From Arthrobacter glacialis (GTDB lineage Bacteria; Actinomycetota; Actinomycetes; Actinomycetales; Micrococcaceae), in contig NZ_PPXC01000006.1 of NCBI RefSeq assembly GCF_002909445.1, forward strand, positions 62,001 to 126,000: a stretch of 64,000 bases of DNA, read 5' to 3'. Both the position numbers and the translations under genes were made by a program. Positions 54,590-61,671 of this stretch are shown piece by piece; positions within the stretch are counted from its first letter, which is position 1; every line of letters starts with the position of its first letter. A model generated the notes under the pieces. It ran no database searches. It worked only from the letters and a program-made list of their open reading frames with translations, and was not told where the DNA came from.

Positions 54590-56272
54590 ATGGCGGAATT
54601 TATTTACACGATGTCCAACACCCGCAAGGCTGTTGGCGACAAACTCATTCTTGACAACGTAAGCATGTCCTTCTTCCCGGGTGCCAAGATTGGCGTCGTC
54701 GGACCCAATGGTGCAGGTAAGTCGACCATTTTGAAGATCATGGCTGGTTTGGACACTCCCTCCAACGGCGAGGCTCGCCTGAGCCCCGGCTACACTGTGG
54801 GCATTTTGCTCCAGGAGCCGCCGCTGAATGAGGAAAAGACCGTCCTGGGCAACGTCCAGGAAGGCGTTGGTGAGATCTACGCAAAGATCAATCGTTACAA
54901 CGAGATCTCTGAGGAGATGGCCAGCCCCGACGCTGACTTCGACACCCTCCTTGAAGAGATGGGCAAGCTGCAGGAAGCAATTGACGCTGCCGACGCTTGG
55001 GACATCGACTCCCAGCTGGAGCAGGCCATGGACGCACTGCAGTGTCCGCCGGGAGACTCCGACGTCACCGTCCTGTCCGGTGGTGAGCGCCGCCGCGTCG
55101 CCTTGTGCAAGCTCCTGCTGCAGAAGCCTGACCTGCTGCTTCTGGATGAGCCCACTAACCACTTGGACGCCGAGAGCGTGCAGTGGCTCGAACTTCACCT
55201 GAAGAACTACGCCGGCGCTGTCCTCGCCGTGACCCACGATAGGTACTTCCTCGATCATGTCGCGGAATGGATCGCCGAGGTTGACCGCGGCAAGCTCTAC
55301 CCCTACGAGGGCAACTACTCCACCTACCTGGAGAAGAAGCGCGCTCGTCTGGAAGTCCAGGGCAAGAAGGATGCCAAGCAGGCCAAGCGCCTCACCGAGG
55401 AACTTGACTGGGTTCGCTCCAATGCCAAGGGCCGCCAGACCAAGTCCAAGGCTCGTCTTGCCCGGTACGAGGAAATGGCTGCCGAGGCCGACCGCACGCG
55501 CAAGCTCGACTTCGAAGAAATTCAGATTCCGCCGGGCCCGCGCCTGGGTGGCATCGTTCTGGAAGCCGAGAACCTCAAGAAGGGTTACGGGGACCGCGTC
55601 TTGATCGACGGGCTCTCCTTCACTTTGCCCCGCAACGGCATCGTTGGCGTCATCGGCCCGAACGGTGTTGGTAAGTCAACGCTCTTCAAGACCATTGTTG
55701 GCCTTGAAGAGCTCGACGGCGGCAACCTCAAGGTGGGCGAATCGGTTAAGATCTCCTACGCCGATCAGAGCCGTGGCGGCATCGACCCGGACAAGACCCT
55801 GTGGGAAGTTGTTTCCGACGGTCTTGACTACATCCAGGTGGGCAACGTTGAAATGCCTTCCCGCGCCTATGTTGCAGCCTTTGGATTCAAGGGCCCGGAC
55901 CAGCAGAAGAAGGCGGGTGTGCTCTCCGGTGGTGAGCGCAACCGCTTGAACCTGGCGCTGACCCTGAAGCAGGGTGGAAACCTGTTGCTTCTGGATGAGC
56001 CCACTAACGACCTTGACGTGGAAACCCTCAGCAGCCTGGAAAATGCACTGTTGGAATTCCCCGGCTGTGCCGTAGTGGTATCGCACGATCGCTGGTTCCT
56101 GGACCGTGTGGCCACCCACATCCTCGCCTACGAAGGCACCGATGAGAACCCGGCCAACTGGCACTGGTTCGAGGGCAACTTCGATTCCTACGAGGAAAAC
56201 AAGGTTGAGCGCCTGGGCGCCGATGCGGCCCGTCCGCACCGCGTCACACACCGCCGCCTGACCCGCGACTAG
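54590..56272 (+). CDS. ettA: Energy-dependent translational throttle protein EttA (ABC-F)
   Basis: This 560-residue ABC-F protein has two ATPase domains (Walker A GPNGAGKS at 38-45 and GPNGVGKS near 355; signatures LSGGERRRVALCKLL and LSGGERNRLNLA; Walker B LLLDEPTNHLD and LLLDEPTNDLD). An arm insertion (NEISEEMASPDADFDTLLEEMG) and the basic inter-domain linker with RLTEELDWVRSNAKGRQTKSKAR are EttA-type. It binds the ribosomal E site and gates elongation by the ATP/ADP ratio. The MAEFIYTM start at 54590 is the conserved one. Two hairpins follow. Confidence 0.96.
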   Translation: MAEFIYTMSNTRKAVGDKLILDNVSMSFFPGAKIGVVGPNGAGKSTILKIMAGLDTPSNGEARLSPGYTVGILLQEPPLNEEKTVLGNVQEGVGEIYAKINRYNEISEEMASPDADFDTLLEEMGKLQEAIDAADAWDIDSQLEQAMDALQCPPGDSDVTVLSGGERRRVALCKLLLQKPDLLLLDEPTNHLDAESVQWLELHLKNYAGAVLAVTHDRYFLDHVAEWIAEVDRGKLYPYEGNYSTYLEKKRARLEVQGKKDAKQAKRLTEELDWVRSNAKGRQTKSKARLARYEEMAAEADRTRKLDFEEIQIPPGPRLGGIVLEAENLKKGYGDRVLIDGLSFTLPRNGIVGVIGPNGVGKSTLFKTIVGLEELDGGNLKVGESVKISYADQSRGGIDPDKTLWEVVSDGLDYIQVGNVEMPSRAYVAAFGFKGPDQQKKAGVLSGGERNRLNLALTLKQGGNLLLLDEPTNDLDVETLSSLENALLEFPGCAVVVSHDRWFLDRVATHILAYEGTDENPANWHWFEGNFDSYEENKVERLGADAARPHRVTHRRLTRD

Positions 56273-56281
56273 AAGTACATG

Positions 56282-56319
56282 AAGAATGGCCGGTCCCTTC
56301 AAGGGGACCGGCCATTCTT
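56282..56319 (+). terminator. 16-bp hairpin after ettA
   Basis: Arms 56282-56297 and 56304-56319, 6-nt loop, ten bases after the stop. Confidence 0.85.
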
Positions 56320-56353
56320 GGTCTAGGGGCTGGATTGCGCGGTTTGGCTGCTC

Positions 56354-56409
56354 TGACTGGACAGATAATGCCGCTATAAAATGTCATAGCGGCATTATCT
56401 GCCCAGTCA
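56354..56409. terminator. 24-bp inverted repeat between converging genes
   Basis: Arms 56354-56377 and 56386-56409 with one mismatch. It lies between the ettA terminator and the tesB stop, on the tesB side, and is likely the tesB terminator or bidirectional. Confidence 0.7.
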
Positions 56410-56459
56410 CGGCGGTTGGCGGGTCAACGCGTGCCCGTGACGGCCCAAGAACCGAACAG

Positions 56460-57365
56460 TTAGTCCGCCAGCGTACCTTCTGGCACTCGCATCATGCCTT
56501 CCTGGGCAACTGTGGCGACCAGTACGCCGTCGCGGTTGAAGAAGCGGCCCAGGTTCAGCCCGCGGGCCTCGGAAGCGCTGGGGGATTCGGCTACATAGAG
56601 CAGCCAGTCGTCCACCTGGAGCGGGCGGTGCCACCACATGGCGTGGTCCAGGCTGGCCACACTGATCCCCGGCATGGCCCAGCTGATGCCGTGGCGGCGC
56701 AGGGACGGTTCCAGCAGCGTGTAGTCGCTGGCGTAGGCAAGGGCGGCCCGGTGCAGATTCTGATCCGTCGGCATAGGACCCAGCGTTTTGAGCCACACGG
56801 CCTGATGCGCCACTTTCTCGCCCTTGACGTCAAAGTAGATATTGGCCCCTACATGACGGATGTCGAAGGGGCGCTCGTACGCCCACGCCTGGGCCACGGG
56901 GTGGTCGATCGCACCCAACAACTGGGCCGACGTCGGCAGCGTTTCAGGGGCGGGGATGCCCTCGGGCATGGTGTCCTGATGCTCAATGCCCTGGTCGGGA
57001 CGCTGGAATGAGGCGATCATCGACAAAATGGGCGCGCCGCCCTGGTACGCGTGCGCCCGGCGGGCCGAGAAGGACCGGCCGTCCCGCAGGCGCTCAACGC
57101 CGAAGGTGATGGGGGAGGCGGCGTCGCCCGGGCGCAGAAAATACCCGTGCATGGAGTGCATCAAGTGTTCGCTGCCCACCGTGCGTGAGGCGGCAACCAG
57201 CGACTGAGCCAGAACCTGGCCGCCAAAAAGGCGCGGCTGTGGCGCGTTGGCGTTGCCCAGGCCCACAAAAATATCTTCATCTGTCTGAGCTCCGCCGGCG
57301 TCGGAAAGCTCCAAGATGCGCAGAAGGGTTTCCATGGGGTCAGCTGTTGGTGGCTTCGCATTCAT
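56460..57365 (-). CDS. tesB: Acyl-CoA thioesterase II
   Basis: This 301-residue double-hotdog TesB has RLFGGQVLAQSLVAA near residues 44-58 and SLDHAMWWHRPLQVDDWLLY near the end, with the Asp-Gln-Thr/Ser triad regions of this family. Hydrolyses medium to long acyl-CoA. ATG 57365 (MNAKPPT) is chosen; the frame is open 69 codons upstream. It is divergent from a second, unrelated thioesterase gene. Confidence 0.93.
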   Translation of the reverse strand: MNAKPPTADPMETLLRILELSDAGGAQTDEDIFVGLGNANAPQPRLFGGQVLAQSLVAASRTVGSEHLMHSMHGYFLRPGDAASPITFGVERLRDGRSFSARRAHAYQGGAPILSMIASFQRPDQGIEHQDTMPEGIPAPETLPTSAQLLGAIDHPVAQAWAYERPFDIRHVGANIYFDVKGEKVAHQAVWLKTLGPMPTDQNLHRAALAYASDYTLLEPSLRRHGISWAMPGISVASLDHAMWWHRPLQVDDWLLYVAESPSASEARGLNLGRFFNRDGVLVATVAQEGMMRVPEGTLAD

Positions 57366-57501
57366 AAACGTGACTCTATGTGTCCGCGGGCCGTAGCGAC
57401 AAATGGTCTTTCGGGCATGAATCAGCCCGCTCCGGGCGGCTTTGCTGTGACCTTGCCAACTTCGATTGGTGGCGCCCCTGCGGCTTTGACATGATGAAAG
57501 C

Positions 57502-57987
57502 ATGGCATCAGGCATCCAGATCTCCCAGCAAATACGTTTCGGCGACATTGACTCGTACGACCACGTCAACAATGTTGTCTTCCTGCAGTATTTGGAGGAT
57601 GCCCGCGTTCAGCTGACCTACTCTGAATTGCCCGGCGGAGGCACCTTCCAGGACCTGGTGGGCCAGGACCTGTTCACCCTGGTGGGCCGCAATGAAATCG
57701 AATACCTGGCCCCCATCAGTTTCCGCCCCACACCGATCTACGTGAACATTTGGATCACCAACATTGGCGGCTCCAGCTTCGACTTCGGCTACACGGTCAC
57801 CGAGGCCGACACCTCAGTCATCTACGCCCAGGCCGCCACCTCCATGGTGCTGGTTTCACGCAGCACCGGCCGCCCGGTCCGGCTCACCGATCCCCAGCGC
57901 AGCGCCCTCGAGGCGTGGCGAGGGGACCCCGTGCCGTTCAAACGCAGCCCCGCCCGCCCCGCCGCCACAATTGAGGGAACCCACTGA
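57502..57987 (+). CDS. Single-hotdog acyl-CoA thioesterase (4HBT/YbgC-like)
   Basis: This 161-residue protein has IRFGDIDSYDHVNNVVFLQYLEDARV near residues 11-36, the 4-hydroxybenzoyl-CoA thioesterase pattern with the catalytic Asp in DxxxHVNN. Its stop overlaps the next ATG by one base (TGATG), so the two are co-translated. Substrate unknown. Confidence 0.9.
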   Translation: MASGIQISQQIRFGDIDSYDHVNNVVFLQYLEDARVQLTYSELPGGGTFQDLVGQDLFTLVGRNEIEYLAPISFRPTPIYVNIWITNIGGSSFDFGYTVTEADTSVIYAQAATSMVLVSRSTGRPVRLTDPQRSALEAWRGDPVPFKRSPARPAATIEGTH

Positions 57988-58655
57988 TGTCCACCGCCAC
58001 CCACACCGATGAACTGGTCCTGGCCGACGCCGGAACCCTCGCCGATTTGCGCACCTTTGTGACCCGAGCCCGTGCCGCGGACGACGGCGCCATCCGGCTT
58101 CAGGGGGCAGGTCACGTCCTCGCGGCTTATGTGTGCGTCATGCGTGCCAAGCTCCTGGGCGAAGGAACCCCCACCATTCTTGGCCTGCGCACCATGGGGT
58201 TGGCCTCGGCGTCGAACGTTGATGTCACAGTCTCGCTGTCCTCGGTGGCCGACCGACTGGCCCGCATGGACAACGACGACGTCCGGCTGCCCGTTCCGCC
58301 CATGACCGTGAACGAATCGTGGGCTGCCGTAAGCGCACCCCGCAGTGCATGGGAGGAGGTGGCCACTGTCTCCGCCGACACCCTGATTGCTGTGGCAAAA
58401 GCAGGCGTGCAGGAAATTGGCCAGATCATCCCAGTAAATCCGGGTGCCCTGCTAGTGAACAATGTTCGCGCCTCGGTGTGGGGCCGGCCCATGGACGCGG
58501 TGCCCGGCGATGTTCCCGGTGGCGCGGCGTTTGCGGCCTACGCCCTCGGCTTTGTGGCACCTGGCGAATCCGGAACCATTTTCCGCTCCCACAAATGGCT
58601 GCGCATCAGCACCAACCGCGGCCACATCCTGGTCCGCCCCAAGGCAGTGCTCTAA
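57987..58655 (+). CDS. Conserved hypothetical protein coupled to the thioesterase
   Basis: This 222-residue soluble protein (LADLRTFVTRARAADDGAIRLQG, GVQEIGQIIPVNPGALLVNN, FRSHKWLRISTNRGHILVRP) is found, as far as I recall, next to this thioesterase in Arthrobacter-type genomes. No catalytic motif is seen. The overlap with the thioesterase stop suggests a shared pathway. Confidence 0.75.
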   Translation: MSTATHTDELVLADAGTLADLRTFVTRARAADDGAIRLQGAGHVLAAYVCVMRAKLLGEGTPTILGLRTMGLASASNVDVTVSLSSVADRLARMDNDDVRLPVPPMTVNESWAAVSAPRSAWEEVATVSADTLIAVAKAGVQEIGQIIPVNPGALLVNNVRASVWGRPMDAVPGDVPGGAAFAAYALGFVAPGESGTIFRSHKWLRISTNRGHILVRPKAVL

Positions 58656-58687
58656 CCGTCCGCCCCAAACCGGCCCAATCCGCCTGC

Positions 58688-58744
58688 CGAACGGGCAGTA
58701 GTTGTTGATGTTGCCGCTAAACATCAACAACTACTGCCCGTTCG
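58688..58744. terminator. Perfect 25-bp hairpin between converging genes
   Basis: Arms 58688-58712 and 58720-58744 are fully complementary with a 7-nt loop, between stops at 58655 (+) and 58757 (-). It is an unusually long perfect palindrome for a terminator. Confidence 0.8.
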
Positions 58745-58756
58745 CGGGGCCGGATT

Positions 58757-59317
58757 CTAGGCGGAGTTGACCAGTGAGTGCGCCGCCCGCTCCAGATAGT
58801 CCCAGAGCGTCGCCTCATGCAGGGGGGAGAGCTCCGCTGCGTCCACGCCCTTGCGCATTGCCGCCAGCCAATGGTCACGTGCCTCGGGAGTCACGGCGAA
58901 CGGGACGTGGCGCATGCGCAGGCGCGGGTGTCCTCGTTCCTCCAAATAGGTGCGCGGACCTCCCCAGTACTGCTCAATGAACATCAGCATGCGGCGCTCT
59001 GCCGGGCCCAGGTCCTCTTCGGGATACATGGCCCGCAGCAGCGGATCGGCCGCAACGCCCTGGTAAAACACATGGATGATCTTCGCAAACGTCTCATGCC
59101 CGCCAATCTGGCCGTAGAACGTGTCAGAGTAGTCGGCCGGTTCCGCTTCCTCAACTCCCTGAACAGGACCGGCGGGCAGCTGCTGTCCCATGGTGGTGAG
59201 AAGGGGAAGCGTGCGTGGCCGCGGTTCACCAAAGCTGGGCGGAAGGGGGGTGCCGGCGGGATTGTTCCCTGCGGCGCCACCGGTGTTGGAAGCTGAAAAG
59301 TTGTGCTCGGAACTCAT
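58757..59317 (-). CDS. glbO: Truncated hemoglobin, group II (O type)
   Basis: This 186-residue globin has a long Pro/Gly-rich N-terminal extension (about 60 residues), then FYGQIGGHETFAKIIHVFYQGV (B helix Tyr region), MFIEQYWGGPRTYLEERGHPRLRMRHVPF with the proximal His, and the G8-Trp in DHWLAAM. The family binds O2 and NO and is linked to respiration and nitrosative stress. It precedes an MscS gene on its own strand order by 16 bp (MscS lies upstream), so both may be co-transcribed. Confidence 0.93.
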   Translation of the reverse strand: MSSEHNFSASNTGGAAGNNPAGTPLPPSFGEPRPRTLPLLTTMGQQLPAGPVQGVEEAEPADYSDTFYGQIGGHETFAKIIHVFYQGVAADPLLRAMYPEEDLGPAERRMLMFIEQYWGGPRTYLEERGHPRLRMRHVPFAVTPEARDHWLAAMRKGVDAAELSPLHEATLWDYLERAAHSLVNSA

Positions 59318-59333
59318 GGCGTTGATGCGCTTT

Positions 59334-60092
59334 CTATTCTGAAGATTCTGAGGGTTCGTTGGTCAAGGGCGTGGACGGCGCCGGAACGAGCCCCGGTGCC
59401 GGCGCGGCACCGTTGCCCGGGGTGCTGGGGGAGTCGGGCGCCTCGGGTTCTGGCGCCGGTTCCTGGTAGGTGCCCTTGGAACGGTTGCCCAGACGCAGGA
59501 TTTCACCGTTGCGCAGGTACCACAGCGTGCCGTCCTCGGCCATCACGCGGGTGATGCGCAGGCCCAGGTATTCAACCGTGCCAATGACCTCGCTGGTTTG
59601 GATGACATCGCCAATCCCATACTGGTCCTCGATGGTGATGAAGATCCCGGCCAGGAAATCGCGGATCAGCTGCTGGGCGCCAAAGCCAACAGCAATGCCC
59701 ACCACTCCCACGCTGGCCAGCAGCGGGGCGATGTTCACCCCAAAGGCCAGCAGGAGGTAGAAACCCGTCACCACGACAACAATGCTCGTCAGGATTGAAT
59801 TCAACAAGGTGCCAATGGTGTGGGCCCGTTGCACGCGGCGCTCATGGTCAAGGGCGCGAATCATCGGATCTATGCCGCGCAGCATGGGCGCGGCCCAGCG
59901 CATGGACGTCTGGCCCATCGGGGCCCGATCAGACTTGGCATGTTTGAGCAGGATCCGGATGAAATAGTGCAGAACCACCCAGACCAGCAGTCCAACGACT
60001 ATCGCGATGCCTGCCTCGAGCAGGTTGTCCCAGAGGTTGTCGCCGGGGTTGTCAATGTTTCCAATACCTTGCACGCTGTGTTTACCTTGCAT
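59334..60092 (-). CDS. MscS-family mechanosensitive channel
   Basis: This 252-residue channel has an N-terminal helix (LLEAGIAIVVGLLVWVVLHYF), a second segment, and the pore helix with GVVGIAVGFGAQQLIRDFLAGIFI, the MscS hallmark, followed by the beta domain (EDQYGIGDVIQ, GTVEYLGLRITRV). A Pro/Glu-rich tail of ~45 residues ends it. Opens under membrane tension to release solutes. The start at ATG 60092 lacks a clear ribosome site; the frame opens at 60134. Confidence 0.92.
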   Translation of the reverse strand: MQGKHSVQGIGNIDNPGDNLWDNLLEAGIAIVVGLLVWVVLHYFIRILLKHAKSDRAPMGQTSMRWAAPMLRGIDPMIRALDHERRVQRAHTIGTLLNSILTSIVVVVTGFYLLLAFGVNIAPLLASVGVVGIAVGFGAQQLIRDFLAGIFITIEDQYGIGDVIQTSEVIGTVEYLGLRITRVMAEDGTLWYLRNGEILRLGNRSKGTYQEPAPEPEAPDSPSTPGNGAAPAPGLVPAPSTPLTNEPSESSE

Positions 60093-60143
60093 CTGTGGGG
60101 GACAGGGGGAACCCTTCCACCCTAACGCGGTCACGCGCGGGAG

Positions 60144-60626
60144 TCAGTCCTGTGTGGGCGCAAGCACTTCGGGCACGTGGTGCACGGGGAAGTTGACGCT
60201 GCGGGCAATGAAGCATTTTGCGCCAGCCTCGGCATGCAGGCTCAACGCCAACTCTTCCGTGGCGGGATCGGCCACGGCGATCCGCGGGTGCAAGGTTACC
60301 GATTCAAATTGGCCGCTGCCATCGGGGTTCAGTATCAGTGTGCCGGTGGCGGTGTCCTCGTACTTGGTGACGACCACGCCGTGCAGGACAGCAACGTGAA
60401 GGTAGGAGAGCATGTGGCACTGCGAGAGCGCAGTGACCAATAGCTGCTCGGGGTTCCACCGTTCACGGTCCCCGTGAAAGGTTCTGTCGGCGGAACCCAG
60501 CAGGGTGGGCAGGCCAACGGCCGTGACGCTGTGGTCGCGGCCGTAGTCCCTGTAGGCGGATGTCCCGGTGCCCCGGTTGCCCGTCCAAAAAACATTTACC
60601 TCGTAGTGGTGAAGGTTCAAAGCCAT
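60144..60626 (-). CDS. OsmC-family peroxiredoxin
   Basis: This 160-residue OsmC/Ohr-fold protein has the two redox Cys (Cys70 in ALSQCHML and Cys138 in GAKCFIA) and the segment WNPEQLLVTA before the first Cys. Reduces organic hydroperoxides. ATG 60626 (MALNLHHYEV) is preferred over 60647. Confidence 0.93.
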   Translation of the reverse strand: MALNLHHYEVNVFWTGNRGTGTSAYRDYGRDHSVTAVGLPTLLGSADRTFHGDRERWNPEQLLVTALSQCHMLSYLHVAVLHGVVVTKYEDTATGTLILNPDGSGQFESVTLHPRIAVADPATEELALSLHAEAGAKCFIARSVNFPVHHVPEVLAPTQD

Positions 60627-60686
60627 GGTGCCAAGCCTAACTCCCAAGGGACCTCGAAAGGCCCAAGGAGGCTACGCGCTTGCCCC

Positions 60687-61505
60687 CTACAGGAACACCT
60701 TCAGGGCTGAAGTGTATCCGGACACGTATCCGGCAGCGTTTGGGTGGAACACAAACGGGTTTGCTTCGCCTGGCCCCACAATCCACTGTGCAGGTCCCGA
60801 GGGGATCCCATGGCCGGCAAAGGCCCACGCGACGGGAACATAGCGTGCACCGTTGCTCAGTGCCGAGATGGCGAGGGTGGTGTTGAGCAGGTCCGCGGCG
60901 CCATTCATCAGCTTGGCTGTCTTAACTTGATCGGCAGGGTACCCCAGTTGGGCCATGTTGCCTGGTTCAAACAGTCTCGGATAGCCCACAAAGGCGATCT
61001 TCGCCGACGGGACTTTTGCCTTGATGGCCTTGACCAGCAACTTGATCTTGCCGGGCAGCAGCGTCAATTTCTGCAGCGAAGCCTTCAACGCCGCCGTGCA
61101 GACGGCGCTTTCCGGTGCTGCCAGGCAAGCCGCAGAGACATCTCCCGTGCCAATGTCATTGCCGCCCACTGTCAGCGTGACCAGTTTGGTGGTGGTGGGA
61201 ATCAGTGGCACCTGGTTGGTCTGGACGTCTTCGGTCTTGGCGCCGTAGCAGGCAAGGTTGAGCATGACTTTGCCCGTTGCGGCCGCGTAGGCGTTGCCGT
61301 AGCCGTTGGGGCTTTGCAGACAGGGCAGCACCTCAGCGCCGCCGCCCGTTCCTGCAGAGTAGGAATCGCCCATCACTGTGTAGTTGACAGGCGGTGCCGA
61401 TTGGGCTGTGGCCGGTACTCCGGCTACTCCCGCGATGAGCCCCAGACTCAGCAACGCCGCTACGCCTGTGCGCGCGGCCAACTTCCTCAAAGATAGCGAG
61501 TTCAT
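60687..61505 (-). CDS. Secreted SGNH/GDSL hydrolase
   Basis: This 272-residue lipase/esterase has a Sec signal (residues 1-36, ending PATAQSA), block I GDSYSAG (Ser48), block III GGNDIG and a late Asp/His pair region (FVFHPNAAGYVSG) with His in block V. It resembles the actinobacterial extracellular lipase/esterase group. Four Cys may form disulfides. Substrate unknown. Confidence 0.93.
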   Translation of the reverse strand: MNSLSLRKLAARTGVAALLSLGLIAGVAGVPATAQSAPPVNYTVMGDSYSAGTGGGAEVLPCLQSPNGYGNAYAAATGKVMLNLACYGAKTEDVQTNQVPLIPTTTKLVTLTVGGNDIGTGDVSAACLAAPESAVCTAALKASLQKLTLLPGKIKLLVKAIKAKVPSAKIAFVGYPRLFEPGNMAQLGYPADQVKTAKLMNGAADLLNTTLAISALSNGARYVPVAWAFAGHGIPSGPAQWIVGPGEANPFVFHPNAAGYVSGYTSALKVFL

Positions 61506-61602
61506 GCCCTGAAGCTACCCCTGAATCCGCTGCGGCGGTAGGCTTTTGGGCACGATAGTTTTCACCGCTTCCGCGGCTGTGGAAGCGTAAATAAACACAT
61601 GC

Positions 61603-61651
61603 AAAACGCCTCCCGCTACCGGCAAAAACTGCTGGCCGCGGGAGGCGTTTT
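61603..61651. terminator. Hairpin terminator of pepN
   Basis: Arms 61603-61616 and 61638-61651 form a 14-bp stem with AAAA at one foot and TTTT at the other, so it can work in both directions. It lies 20 bp after the pepN stop. Confidence 0.85.
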
Positions 61652-61671
61652 ATCTGCGGGGATCCAGGGGA

